DNA of 64,000 nucleotides from Phlebopus portentosus (GCA_037892935.1 JAYXKI010000007.1:1860001-1924000), one strand, 5' to 3'; shown: positions 11,589-24,051, counted from the stretch's first letter. Translations and numbers: made by a program. The notes: generated from the letters alone by a model not told the origin.

Positions 11589-13081
11589 ATGGAGGATAAC
11601 AGGAAGGAAATGACTTTCGCTGCTTCGTGAGTGAATGTCTCACTATATGCTTTTATTCTGTCGCTCAGACGGGTTCTGCAAGATGTACGCAGAATGAAGG
11701 AGCATGTCTGAAACTTGCAACGAAACCAGCGCCATCCAAAAACGGAAGCACTCAGGCATATAATAATTCGGGAGCCGCGCGCGACGGAGTTCCATGCGAG
11801 ATACTTGGTCATATCTTCGAGCTGGTGGTATGCAAGAATCGGCACTTCCTCCCAAACGTTTCGTTGGTCTGTACATATTGGTACGCCGTCTCGACCGCCA
11901 CTCCCACACTCTGGAACAACATAACATTGCATGACCGGGGCAACCATTTGGATGGCGTGCGGGCTGTGAGAAAGGTCAGAGCACACGCGGGCCGCGTGGG
12001 CGCTGTGCCGATTTCCGTTGACCTTGACTTCCGGTACACTGAGTCCCTCTCAAACGTATACGATATCATGGAAGTCCTGCACCCGCATCTCGCACACTGT
12101 ACCTCATTTCGACTCAGTGTACCAGACATGGAGCGGATTCCAATTGTCGCAGTGCATTCGCCGAGCATGAAAGATGTCGTTGAGTCCGTCGCATTGCGAG
12201 TCGATCCAGGTGCCGATGAAGACGTTCCAGCCGAACCGCTCCTGATCGGAGCTTTTCCTTGTCTCACCAACGTCATCCTTGAGCAGAGCCCGCTTGCATG
12301 CATATTTGCTAAAGCGCATCTACCACGACTTCGAAAATTCAACGTCATACGGAATCCGGAATATCCCACCGACCGACGATTCGTTGTTCGATCACCAGAC
12401 TTCGTGTCAGTCCTCACTTCTCATCCTGAGCTCGACAGCGTTGGACTGGAATGGACGTGTCTCAGTGAATTAGACACCTTGCAAGGCAGGACCTTTGCCT
12501 GTACGAGCCTCAAAACCCTCTCAAATTGTACCTCAAAAATGTCAGATTTCAGCCAACTTGTCTATGCTCTCTATAATATTGTATCCTTTCCTGCTCTCAC
12601 CCGAGTGGAAATTCATCTTCGCCTGGCATCAATAGGCCAGCTGAATGACCATTTTGGTATCTTAATACCGTCACTTCGGGAGCTCACATTGCTTGACTGC
12701 GGGCCTGTAATGGACTACTGTGGGACTCTTTTGACATTTTTCGAAGATCTGCCCCAACTGATTCGCCTGGGGATAGAGGCTCCTCATCCGTGGTACCTTG
12801 ATCCGGATGTCATGAAATTATTCAACTGTCAGGCCTGTGCGGACACTGAATACTTTCTTCTTCCAAATCTTCGCGAGCTCAGTATCACGGGGTGGAAAAG
12901 TGAATGTGGTGTTGAACTTTTGCAGACGGTGCGAGCGCGGGCTCGGGCTAAAGGAGTGTCAAGCATCAGGAAGTTGCATCTGTCCGTGTTTTCATGGTTT
13001 AACCCTAGTATTGCACTGGGTCTTCGCAAGGAGATGGACGAATTTGAGGTGGTTGAAGTGGACAAACCGTTGAATTACTAA
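11589..13081 (+). CDS. F-box-like/LRR protein, N-terminus uncertain
   Basis: An open frame from about 11700 to the TAA at 13079-13081 encodes an F-box-like motif (GVPCEILGHIFEL...SLVCTYWYAV...ATPTLWNNITL), then ISVDLDFRYTESLSNVYDIMEVLHPHL and a C-terminal leucine-rich half (FPCLTNVILEQSPLACIFAK, LPNLRELSITG). F-box proteins select substrates for SCF ubiquitin ligases; large lineage-specific families are typical of mushroom-forming fungi. No in-frame ATG precedes the F-box. My best model adds exon 11589..11626 (ATG GAG GAT...), a 58-bp GTGAGT...AAG intron, and a second exon from 11685. The junction keeps frame but the acceptor is only fair. The coiled-coil segment that precedes the F-box in the 42.8-kb paralogue is not readable here, so a damaged N-terminus is possible. 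Confidence 0.68.
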
Positions 13082-13205
13082 CCTCAATGTATTGTGCGCG
13101 GAAGTGATTCAAGGCTTTTCGTCGATATGTAATCTCCAACGCAATCATAATTTTCTCAGCTCGTCTAGGGCACATGCTAAAGACGTGTGTATCACTGATC
13201 ACTGA

Positions 13206-15240
13206 TCATAGTTTCGCTACTAGGGGTTGCCAATCCACCCTCTCAACCTATATGGTAACCGTTAGTATACCGTCAAGTCCTGGACATTGCTAGGCATACC
13301 ATTTCTGGAACAAGTTCGTCGACTTTCGTCGCGCCCAGCAGACGCATACCAAGAATGATCTCTGTTTCAAGTATCCGAACGAGACGTTCCACCCCTGCAT
13401 CTCCGTATGCCTGTAGTGTCAAATTCGTGAGCACCAAACTTTAGGGTAACAATCAGGTCGAGAACAAGAATGGAGAGACGCACGCTTTGTGCATAAAGGA
13501 AAGGTCGGCCCATACCGACAGCCTTCGCACCAAGGCAAAGAGCTTTCAGAACATCTGCAACCACAAGAATAAGTACACGTGCTGGACAGACGTTTCGTTT
13601 CGTTACCTGTTCCGCGCCGGACTCCGCCATCCATGTAAACTATGAGAATAAGTCATTACCGTTGCCCTCAAGGGACTCCGCAACGTACCTTCTAATCTAG
13701 AGAATACATCCGGTCGCTCTTTACGGAGTCGGTATAGCACTTCTATTGACGGCATCGAACTAATGGTCGCGAATTATTGAGAATTTGTTTGCTTAGTTCG
13801 GATGGCTGTACCCACTATTCGAGTTGACGCCCTTCATATGACATATTAGGATTTAACGAAACAACAGCCCACTTCGATTACTCACCTCCATGATTGGAGA
13901 TAAGAATACCGTCAACACCTGCTTCGGCGGCGAGCACAGCATCCTCGACACATTGAATGCCTTTAAGAATTATAGGCAGCTTCGTAATGCTTCTTAGCCA
14001 CGGGATGGTCTTTAAATTCAAGTCAGAATGACAAGGCAGGGATTACTCGGATTAATTAATAATAGATACTGACCTTCTCCCATGACATATCGTCATCAGC
14101 ACCGACGAGTCTGGCCACAGGCTCCCCTATGCCTTTCTCATAATCAATCTCGGGATCCATCGGCGCATCAGGGTTCGCTTTCCTTGCCAACCTTTCGGCT
14201 TCTCTTTCCTGATCTGCCAACACGAATGGCGCACGAAGATCCAACTCCCGATTTCCACGGACGGGAGTATCAACAGTCAAGAATATCGCCTTGTAGCCAA
14301 GTCTTTCCGCTTCACGGACGCGATCCGGAGCGCGTTCACCCTTGAGAACGTACAGTTGAAAGAATAGTGGTTGAGATTCCGAGATGCGCCCTTCGACTAT
14401 TTCTGCGTATGTCAAAGATGCGGAGGAAGAGACCATCTGAATGATGCCGGTCCTCCCACAGCCTCGCGTTATGTTCAATTCACCTTCAGGATGGCCTTGC
14501 TTGACTTTTCCCGTCGCACAGACAAAAACGGGAATGGTCGATCGGAAGCCTAGAATTGATGTAGACGGGTCACATGTCGAAACTGGACGAAGAACCCGTG
14601 GGTTGAAGAAGAACCGTGAAAAGGCCCGGATATTCTCTTCATGCGCTACGCACAGGACCATAAGGATGAGGGCAGGAGTAAACGATGATGAGATGCACTC
14701 ACTAACTCTATCGTCAGCTGCTGATGCGAAGAAGGCCCAAGCCTTGTGCGATAAAATTTTTGTTGCTATTTTCTCCATTTCCAGAGTATTCAAAACACGA
14801 CTCAACGGCGGTTTCAGTTTCTGGGCTAATTCCACGCGAATCTCATCTTGCGTCTTCTTCTTCTCTTTCTTGGCTTGACTAATCGCATGCGCTGAACCAG
14901 CATCAAGTGAGCCAAGGTACTTTACTGGAGGTGTATTGTCCGCAATCGCGCTGGGAGGATGAATTGGTTCATAAGCCTCAGTAGCGTCCTTTCCTGCATG
15001 TTTAAGTATGATGTTCGCTCCGCCAGGGTGACTCTAGAAGTAGTATCAGCTAATGTACCAACGCGATATGTAATAGGGCATGACTAACTGATAAGAATTC
15101 AGTCACATCGTACACCTCATTTTGGATGATAATCCAGCATGACCTGCCAACTTGTCCGTAAGAGAAAACATAGTGAAGGTAATATGCTTCACTCACTTTG
15201 AAGAGCTGTGCTGCGCGACTGCTTCGAGTGTAAATACCAT
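13206..15240 (-). CDS. FMN-dependent dehydrogenase with cytochrome b5 domain (L-lactate dehydrogenase, flavocytochrome b2 type), 489 aa
   Basis: Eleven exons keep frame throughout: 15240..15197, 15143..15089, 15033..14703, 14645..14074, 14009..13886, 13831..13816, 13759..13689, 13639..13607, 13554..13484, 13410..13300, 13247..13206. Exon 6 is only 16 nt. A cytochrome b5 domain comes first (SCWIIIQNEVYDVTEFL, HPGG haem ligand, second His in YEPIHPP). The FMN barrel follows (STCDPSTSILGF, GIIQMVSS, FQLYVLKG, IFLTVDTPVRGNRE). The active-site motif ISNHGGRQLE carries the expected catalytic His-Gly-Gly-Arg, and MDGGVRRG plus GRPFLYA bind the FMN phosphate. The family oxidises L-lactate or similar 2-hydroxy acids and passes electrons to cytochrome c. 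The predicted start lies directly at the b5 domain with no mitochondrial presequence, so a cytosolic form or a missed upstream exon is possible. Confidence 0.94.
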
Positions 15241-15774
15241 CTTTACGCTACTAGCAATGAACGTTGAGAGTAAAGAAGAGGTACATCGAGGGAACCATGG
15301 TCGGAAATGAATTGTGTGTCCACGGCCAGGTGATAGAAGTTAGGTAAAGTTATTTGCGGGCCGGAGGTAGTAAGAATAAAACGAAGAACGATCAAGTTTA
15401 GAATACACAGCTACCGTCCACGGGAACAAGTACAGTATATCATTTCTATTACATAATAGCGAGACTGTTTGCTGGTAATCTAAGTTAGTCTTTGTCTCTA
15501 CCAACCGATAGACGGCAATACATATATCATAGAGGCCAACGACTCCGGAGTTGAATGCAAACGTCAGCTAGTCGAGTCGTGCCCCGCGGAAACGGTAGAG
15601 CTAAGAGCTCATCCATGCAACTACAAAATGGCCAATTGTGTCGTAAGGGGTTGTCGAGTCTCCATTCCCAACGGGCCTTAATTAAGTCAGCACCGATATG
15701 GTGCAATGAACTTAGACAAAATTAGACGCACATATGACTCTTTTGTTTCCATGCCCGTGTCGGCACCACTAATC
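15241..15774. other. intergenic, no gene seen
   Basis: The 534-bp gap lies between two minus-strand genes. It should contain the promoter of the FMN dehydrogenase and the 3' UTR of the J-protein. Nothing else seen. Confidence 0.5.
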
Positions 15775-17122
15775 TCAGCTTTCTTTCGCTTCCTGTTCTC
15801 TAATCTCTTTCTCTAAACGTTCGCGTTCGGCCTGTCGAAGTCTCATCAGCGTAAGCGACTCATAGTCCAATCCTGTAGCGACCGGAGTAGCTTTGGAGGG
15901 CGCGGATACATCCGGTAACGAGGGCTACAGTAAACCATTAGCGAAAGTCATCCCAAAGCTTACTGCAGGAAAGTCAACATACGAATGATTCCGGAAACGA
16001 AGAAAATGATGATAAATCCGACGACTTCGACGCATTTGCCAACAACGCCTCGGTCCTTCCCGTTGTCCAAGGCGGGGAGTTCTGGCTTTGCACCCGTTCT
16101 TCCAAGGTAGATTTCGCTTTCTTCGTGTCCAACATGCCTTTCCTCTTCAGCCATCCTAGGATGGGTGGCTCCTTTCCTTCTGCCCAGCTGATATCTACCC
16201 CGTCGAGCCTACGATCTGTCCGACCACTTGCACATACAGCAGCAAACGCATCTCCAATTTGCCGGAATGGTACCAATGCAACGCCTGACTTCGGAGGCTT
16301 TGTCGGTGCCTTCCTTGGAGGTTTCAGAGAAAGGACAATAGACGAAGCGTCAACAGCACCAAATTGGTCGAGTAGAGCAGCAAGAGCGTCCGATGAAGTG
16401 AGATCCGGATGCGATGATAATGAGTACTTGACTTTTACGGTAGTATCAAGGTGGCCTACGGACAGGGACGTCAGAGCAAACGATATCGATGAAGAGAATA
16501 GCGCCATACCTAATGAAGGAACGTCATCCTCATCTTCCGGAGAGGACTCATAAATTGTTTCTTCAGCTTCTGTCTGCTTTCTTAGTGCCTCCATCTTCTC
16601 TTCGCGCATCTTCCTCCCTTGCTCCTTAATTCGTTCGATTTCCTGAGCTCGCTCCCTCTCCTCCTTCGCCTTGTCCATCTTCTGACGCTTTGACGCCGTC
16701 CGCTCTGCCTCTTCAAGCTCTGTCTGCATGGACTTTCTTTTCTGGTCAAACTTCGCGAAGCGAGCCTTGCGAGCCTCTTTGGCCCGAACGGACGACGTGA
16801 GAGCAAGCCGCCGAAGTGGATCGAGCAAAAGCTCGTACGCCTGGTTGAGTTCATGGAACTTCTGTGCTACGAATGAGCCTGTCAATAAAATAGAAACATG
16901 ACGTATTGCAATCAGCGAGAAACATGCCTGCGAGAGGGTTGTTTGGATTCTAGAAGGAGAGGATGAGTTCAAACGAGATTGGAAGCAAACTACGAGGGAA
17001 CTTACTCTGTCAGGATGTACTTTGAGTGAAAGTTTCCTATAAGCCGATTTTATCTCCTGGTCCGTGGCTTCGAGCCCAACATCGAGCAGCTCGTATGGAT
17101 TCAATTCCTCCTCGGTCGACAT
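15775..17122 (-). CDS. J-domain protein with C-terminal RRM (DNAJC17/Cwc23-like), 376 aa
   Basis: Five exons: 17122..17006, 16949..16928, 16878..16510, 16455..15983 and 15924..15775. The J domain (NPYELLDVG...AYRKLSLKVHPDR...KFHELNQAYELLLDP) keeps the HPD motif that stimulates Hsp70. A charged coiled coil follows (about residues 85-150). Then comes an RRM-like fold (VKVKYSLS...ALAALLDQFGAVDASSIVL...GVALVPF...AFAAV) and the tail DYESLTLMRLRQAERERL. This order matches DNAJC17/Cwc23, co-chaperones linked to the spliceosome; the splicing role is inferred from the family. Exon 2 is only 22 nt, and the intron after it has a GC donor (CAG|GCATGT). The start is the first ATG in frame with the J domain. 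Confidence 0.9.
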
Positions 17123-17337
17123 CGTCGTTGAAGGCAAGAGTCAATTACCCATTCCGGTCACGGAGACAATTTTGATGATTTTGATTAGTCAGCAGCAGCA
17201 ACTCTAACTCAGAACACCAGGACTTGAATTGCACTGCGGGGTACGTACACTCGGATCTAATGCACTTTTATCTGAGCCGAGTCTGATAAGTCTACTTATT
17301 GAACATGCTAATACATCGAATACGAACAGATTGTAAT

Positions 17338-20300
17338 CTAGTCTTCCGTGTAGGGGGAGAAACACCTTGACCATTCCTCTCCGAGAAATGCGCCCGTGAA
17401 GTTTAATTGAGTGGAAAATTCACAACTGAACACTGCCGTGTTTTTTGGTCTCCAAAGTGTCTGCCGAAGGTCTGGAGGGACCCATAAGAGTAAATCGCGC
17501 TGGTCGTTTCCATTCAGAATCCACCCGTTACCACTCAAAGTCCAGTCCGAGGAATCTCTGTTACCAGACGAAGACGCGCTCTGGCCACTATCCACGATCT
17601 TTGGAGACGAAAGAATATCCGATATATCCCACACCCGAATTGTTGTATCGAAGGCACCCGAAGCGATTCGCGAGCCATCAGGACTCAAAGCAAGAGTCGT
17701 AATAGCGCTCGAATGCCCCTCCAGGGGGTCGCAGATGAGCTGGCCATTCTGTACGTTCCATATTCGTATCGTGTTGTCTCTGGACCCGCTGATGACACAC
17801 GACCCGTCTAACGAGAAAAGAAGAGAGAATATCTCCCTCTTATGTCCTACCAAAGGTCCCGTAATGATGTTCCCTCTCCTCGCGTCCCAAATGATGACTG
17901 ATTTGTCCGCTGAACCAGAAGCAATTCGCAATCCATCTGGAGAAAAGCAGATACAATAGATGTTGTCGGTGTGCCCAAGCAAAGGCTCGGATACCGGTTG
18001 CCAAGTTTCCGTGTCCCAAATAATGATGGTCTTATCCCACGAACAGGATGCGAGACGGGTGTTGTCTGGGGAAAATACTACGGACTCGACAATGCCTGAG
18101 TGAGCGTGCAATGGGCCGGAAATGAGCTCTCCGGATGAAATGTCCCATATCTTGATCGATTTGTCGATGGAGCAGGAAGCAACTGATGCGCCGTCTGGAG
18201 ACAGTCCGATTCGCAATACAGCATCCGCGTGGGCATCTTTTATTGCAAAATTGCTTTCGCCTGTATGAGAATCCCAAATCCTGATCGTCTTGTCAGTTGA
18301 AGCCGAGACGATCCGCGAATCATCCGGCGTGAAAGCTACACAAGTCACCACGTTCTCATGCCCCAGGAGAGGGCCGGCTACTGCGTCTCCATTCTGAGCG
18401 TTCCAGATTATGATCGACTTGTCCTCCGAGGCGGATACAATACGACTTCCATCGGCAGAAAAGGCCACGGATCTGACGCGCTCTGTATGCCCTGAAAATG
18501 ACTCAGGGGTATTTGTACCAGCAGCTGCGTCCCAAACTCTGACGGTTCCGTCTCTTGAAGCCGATGCGACGTAATGACCATCGGAAGAGTACGCAATGTC
18601 GATAATTCTATCGGTATGACCTTCAAAGGGCCCACAGACGACAGTTCCGCTACTCGCATCCCAGATAATCACCGTTTTGTCGTAGGACCCAGAAACGATG
18701 TGGGTCCCGCAAGGAGAATATGCAACAGACGTAATGCATTCTGTGTGTTTTCTGAATGTCGAAATCGCCCTCCCGCTTTCAACTTCCCAAATCGTGATTG
18801 TCGAATCTCTGGAGCCAGAGACAACATGTCTCCCATTCGGAGAGAACGTGACAGAACTAATATCGCTTGTGTGACTTACTAGAGGTTCGAGAACGAGTTT
18901 TCCGCTGTATGCATCCCAGACCCTGATCGTCCGATCTCCAGAGCCTGACGCGAGCCGCGTACCATCCGGAGAGAATACCACGGTCCAGACGATACCTGTA
19001 TGCCCACTGAAGGGAGCTGAAATAATCTTTCCATCCGTAGCATCCCAGAGAAGGATAGTCTTGTCATTAGATCCTGAAACGATTCTCGTTCCATCAGGGG
19101 AAAAATCAACCTGTTGAACACCTCCAGAATGACCCTTTAGAGGACCAAGAGTCAGCGCTCCGGTCAGCGCATCCCAGACTCGAATGGTACGATCCATGGA
19201 GCCTGACGCAATTCTTCTGCCGTCCGGAGAAAAACTAACAGACCAAATGTCGCCCTCGTGGCCTGTCAGCGGTTTCACGATTTCTTCCTCGCTGACAAAA
19301 TCCCAGATTCTAATAGTTCGGTCATTGGATGCTGAAGCAATACATCGTCCGACCGGCGAGAACGCGACCGCCCAAACGCTGCTCGTATGTCCTCCGAATA
19401 CCTTTAAGCACTTAGGAGGTCCATTAACACCTATTCGGTTCACTTGGACCATCGAAGTCATGTACCGTGCATAATGGGCTGAAACGGGCGACTCGTTCTC
19501 CGAGAAAGGGACCATTGAGATATAGATATGTGGCGTACTTTGCATAATAGGCAAGGAAAATACCGTCGCAAGCTTGCTGGCATCGCGCAAGAAAGATGCG
19601 AGATTAGCGTTGCGAGCCTGGCCAAGCATAAGCAAATAAGAGTAATGGTTGCGATAGTTACACACCTCCACCCATGTAGCGGCACAGGTAAGCGCATCTC
19701 CGGCAACCCGCGCGAACATTCTAAGCAGACTGAGAGCTTCGAACCAGAACAGGAGGCGTCGATAAGTGAAGCTCGACAGCTTATCGATCAATTCCGGAGA
19801 ACATGGAACATCTAATAGATGTTGTGCCCAATGAAGACATGCGTATTCTAGGTGTGGCGGTATGCAGGATTTGACACGATCCACAAGCCCTGCAATATCG
19901 TCGTTGCGGGCAAACGATGTCGTCAAGTTGCACATGTTGAAATGCAACTCGTCTTTCATGAGAGAAAAGCATCGATCAATTGCTAACAGCTTTGCATCAT
20001 GAATAACTATGGACCATGGGTCGGCGGAACGTTGCGGCGACATGAGATAGTCGGAAAAGGATGCATGGAATAGACCAACAGGTCCCTCCGCGGAGTAGGT
20101 GAGAAGACTCCGAAGTCTTGACAGAATAAGAAGCGAAGTTTCGTGGGGTGGGAAGCCGAGAATTCCATCGATTGCTCCGCTCGATAGTGGAGCTTTGCCG
20201 AAGAGGAGAAGCGCCAATACCTTTCCAAAGCGATCTCTCGATCTCCTGCTTTCCCAATCAATTCCGGAGTTGCGGAGCACTGCCGCATACAAGTCGTCCA

Positions 20301-22025
20301 GTCCAAAGCCAGAAAGTGATCGCGAGTCCGAAATCAGACATTCGAGTCGGTAGAATGGACTATCACTATTCTTGACCATTTTTACGGCCGTGGATGCCCA
20401 AATGAATAGTCCTCCTGCTGCCTTTCCAAGCAACTCCATGCTCTCATCCCATGGCCAATTTTCTGGGATCTTCACTTGTTCGCTGATGGCAGTGCGTATT
20501 TCGGAACGTAGGTAACAAAGAACGTCTTGTTGGCTGGCTTCGGAGCTGTAATCCAGCTCAACTGCGCAGACATTCTGTGACTGGGAAGAAAGTGACTTGA
20601 CGATGTCCGTTTCCGGGCGACTCGTGATGAGGAACCGTATAGTCTTAGGAAGTTTCGGGAATTCAGTTTGAAAGAGTTTCATTAGACTCCGTCGCGTCTC
20701 GATTGATCCGCATTCATCAAGCGCGTCAAGAACAATAGCAATTGGCTCTGGCGACGACTCTGCGGATGCCAGGAGTGGCCGCAGAAGCAGCTTGTCGAAT
20801 TGATCCACCGGAGATGCGGAAGCAATATCCTGATCTTTGGAGATTTCAGAAAGAATATTCGTTCCAATGGAAGAATCGAATAGTGCTAGCTTGTACGCGA
20901 TCGTCCTAATTATGGATGACGGACTACTTTTGCTCCTCTCAAAAAATAAGAATGCACCGAGACGGGACATGTCTCGAAGATGCCCTGCAACTGTTGTACT
21001 GATGGTACTTTTTCCGCATCCTGCAACGCCGTATAACCAGAAGATGTTCTGTTCTGTACCTGAAAATATCCATTCAATTATCTGTTTTCGTATTTCGATA
21101 CGGGTTTCCGGGAGGCAAATCGGTCGGTCAAAAGCATCATTTAAGCTTGGGTCGAGAGTCTGGCGCAACGCTGTTAGAACGAATTAGTTTTATTTCCCTG
21201 ACTTGATGAGTCAGGCACGAACTGATAGAATCGATCCAGCCTGATGTCCGGATTGAAATGACAGCAGTATGGAGAATCACACCAGAATCGATTTCCTTCC
21301 GAAAATTTTCCAACATACAGCCAAATTCATCAACTTTTCGTCTATTAGCCATGTCAAGCATTCTCCCTGAGCAGGTTCAACGTTGAGAACAAAAGTCAGA
21401 AGAAATGGACCAACCGACAAAATTACGACTCGTATATCGCCTTACGAAGAGGCAACATTCGATGGTTTGCTTTAATAGTCCGCCGATAGGTCTAAGAAGA
21501 CTCGAAGCTTTGTTTGGAAGCGCCTGAATGTCACGGGCAAAGGCAAAAGCGTCGCTCATTTTATGAACGAGATCGATGACCTTCTGGTCAGTCTCGAAGA
21601 CATTTCGAGCTGCCTGATACGCATGTCAAGGAATATCTTTAGCTCAAATACTTATGAGTATAGCGTACTGTGAATAATGCTGATGCTAGCGACCATGCAA
21701 TTGTGAGAAATGGATGTATCTGGATAGCATCAGCAGTGAACTATGCCTTCGGCAATCTTTATCGACTCACTTCAGACAAGACGTCCATTGCATGCTGCAG
21801 CACAGCGAGTTTTGACAACAGATCGCCAATAGCTTGGTATAATTCTCCGCCACAGCTCACAAGGGCAATTTCCTTGGACGTTTTCTCTAGAATGTTTGAT
21901 AGCTCAGCTGAATGCTCAAAATCGTGCCTGTGGACGTCCTCTTCAGCTCCTTTGATATATGTGTTGCCAGCTGTCGCTGTATCAGTAACCTCGAGATGCA
22001 AGGAAATTTCTCCAAAGGGCCTCAT
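17338..22025 (-). CDS. NACHT-WD40 NLR-type receptor, 14 WD repeats, about 1473 aa
   Basis: Five exons stay in frame: 22025..21771, 21719..21669, 21613..21415, 21366..21283 and 21170..17338. After about 200 helical residues comes a NACHT NTPase: P-loop WLYGVAGCGKST, Walker B IVLDALDECG, and sensor-like FLITSRPE. A helical linker leads to 14 WD40 units (from about residue 780), each ending in an IWD/VWD/LWD variant; 14 fits two seven-bladed propellers. Fungal NACHT-WD proteins act in non-self recognition and programmed cell death (HET-E/HNWD type), which is inferred here. The WD units differ clearly from each other, unlike the near-identical repeats of fast-evolving het genes. The ATG at 22025 is the first that opens all five exons. 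Homologous-looking C2 sequence lies upstream but out of frame, so the real N-terminus may be longer. Confidence 0.88.
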
Positions 22026-22130
22026 TGTTGCCTGTCTGCGGCAAGGTAGGAGGCTAAGAGCCACTTGTTATGATCACGATGGAGTAAGTCAGATGAAAGC
22101 ATGAATGAGCCATTCAGTTACCTTCTCCCT

Positions 22131-22535
22131 TTGTACATTTCTCCAGCAGATCGACGAACTTTATGTTGATATAGCCGACGGAAGGATCAGGCAACCAACG
22201 CGAGCTGTGCTTGACTTGCATTTCTAAGTCTGAAGACTCGTCTGGTGATGAGCTACTTTTTTGTAAGCGAAGCACAGAACGTGCCGAGAGAGAAAAGTCC
22301 TGTACACTCACAATATGAGAACATCATTCCAAGTCGGTGATAGACATTTCTTATAAACCCGAGTCTTTTTTGTAACAGTGCCCAGTCTTATTGCCACATA
22401 AAGACTTGGAACTTTTCCGTGCAAAATAGGCTTCCATTTAAGCCCATCTAGGCTTATGACTATGATCACATCTCAGAACAGTGTTCTAGAGACGCAGGAT
22501 TGGGCTGTACCTCGCAAGCAGTATTCAGTGGACAT
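22131..22535 (-). pseudogene. C2-like N-terminal segment of the NLR gene, out of frame
   Basis: Directly upstream of the receptor the minus strand encodes C2-like pieces: a possible exon 22535..22511 (MSTEYCLR), then VIIVISLDGLKW...VPSLYVAIRLGTVTKKTRVYKKCLSPTWNDVLI from 22471. After a frame change comes DFSLSARSVL...YINIKFVDLLEKCTKGE. The order fits a C2 beta-sandwich (targets or partners in lipid binding), followed by ATMRPFGEISLHLEVTD in the receptor's first exon. Two frame changes (near 22311 and at the 22131 donor) cannot be explained by normal introns. The possible first intron is only 39 bp. Either this part has decayed and the gene now starts at 22025, or unusual splicing or base errors hide an intact N-terminus. 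Confidence 0.5.
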
Positions 22536-23432
22536 AGCGGTTGGAAGGAAAGAATAAGCTCATGCCCTAGGCCCATAGCTACTCCGCGCATGTCCTCCGA
22601 GGCAAATGGGCGACAAGGGTGATAGTATGATAGATGCGGAAGGCAAATGAAAAGTAGACTAGTCCGGTAAGCGTCTGGACAACACACAGACAGTGGGAAA
22701 AGATTAGATCATCAAAGTTAGCGAGTTCCCTTTCTTGGACACATAATCAACACATTTCAACAAAAGCAATCGGCAGGTTGAAAATGTCGCAGTAATAACT
22801 GGGCAGGGAAAACGACTGAGTTTAGATGTACATCTATTTCACATCACTAGTACTAGTAAATGTTACGCCTGGAGGGGTCAAAAGGTTGTACCGAAATTTC
22901 AAAATATATCATACGAATTGCATGAGATTTAGCTATCATATTACGTAAGTCATTGCTGATGTAACTGTAACTGAACTGATAGAGGCTGTGGTAAACTTAA
23001 TCTTGGTCGACCAGGATGAAGACCGTTAATGACATAATTCCCGATCAGGTTCAGGAGGGCGAAGAGCGTTTGCTGCGGGGCATTCCGACTGTTTCCTGGT
23101 CGCCTCTTCGTATCACTCGTAGTCTGAATTTGCCTTCGCAACGAAAACAGTAACGATATGTTCAGCGGACTGCAGCGGTTTTGGAGTCGAAGGGATCGTA
23201 GGAAAGATGAAAAAGACATACCGATAAGAAGGGCCGAAGCAGATGTGGGCCATATTTCTTTCTTGCTATTTTTCGTCGCTAAGCAATCGCTCAGAAACAA
23301 AAATATGGGTTTGGGTACACAGCTGCTCCCGGAATCCGAACCCGCGATGTAGGTTCTCATCATCAGCGTCACCAGAACAAGGGCGCGAGCAGACAAATTG
23401 TGAATGTTTCCGACATAGCATCAGCAACGTAG
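22536..23432. other. no gene resolved
   Basis: It contains short open stretches on both strands without start or splice support. A basic, arginine-rich stretch near 23158-23250 (plus) could be an upstream exon of the coiled-coil gene that follows, but I could not join it. Confidence 0.35.
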
Positions 23433-24012
23433 AGGTCCTGCCCCTGCAGCTGGGCCCAATGCACCTCCTCAGCCTGACCCGGCCGCTACGAGACCAGCTG
23501 TCCCTGTGATACCAGTCCATGTAAGTGGGAATCGTTATGTATCTGACTGTAATAAACTTGCGATGGTAGAGTGCTCCAGAGGTGGTACCTCTAATTGTAC
23601 CGTCGTCAGTTCTCGACGAGATATTGCAACAATTACGAGCAAGTCGTCGCCAATGCAGCATCATTCCTCCACCAAAAGCACTTACACGGAACATCCCCAG
23701 GAAAGCCGTCGAGCTCAATCAGCACTGATTGACCAACAACGAGAGACCATACGCCACCTGAGGAACCTTGATGAATGGATGAGTCGAAGTGTGCGCGAGC
23801 GGGAAAATGATCTACAGCGACTTGCTTCCAACATCGAAGCTCTGGGTAACGAACTTCGAGATGAGCTCGGACATCGCGGCATTACATCAACTGGTCTGTG
23901 CCCACAACGAAAATATCAAAGTCTCGAGATTGACACTGCTTTAGGTACGCAGAGGCCTCTTCAAGCGGCATCCGGTCAACCACGTCGGCGTGCAACCAGA
24001 AGGAGAGCTTAG
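23433..24012 (+). pseudogene. unrecognised coiled-coil protein, probably frameshifted
   Basis: Exon 23433..23520 (Pro/Ala-rich, GPAPAAGPNAPPQPDP...) joins through a 49-bp GTAAGT...TAG intron to an exon from 23570, reading VVPLIVPSSVLDEILQQLRASRRQ...KAVELNQH and then a stop. In the next frame, from about 23720, a strong coiled coil continues (ALIDQQRETIRHLRNLDEW...ENDLQRLASNIEALGNELRDELG). The helix pattern runs across the frame change, which suggests one original gene with a one-base shift near 23715-23730. The coiled-coil part alone could also start at an ATG at 23653. I do not recognise the family, and the 5' end is missing. Confidence 0.35.
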
Positions 24013-24051
24013 CATTCTAGTTTGCAAAGCAGAGCACCACTCATTGTTTTC

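Noticed and set aside
11369..12417. Open frames of about 200 codons on the minus strand under the F-box gene
   Set aside because: They are antisense shadows of a conserved plus-strand protein with no motif of their own.
23433..24012. Transposon gag-like protein
   Set aside because: No zinc knuckle, protease, reverse transcriptase or long terminal repeat was found nearby; only a coiled coil is visible.
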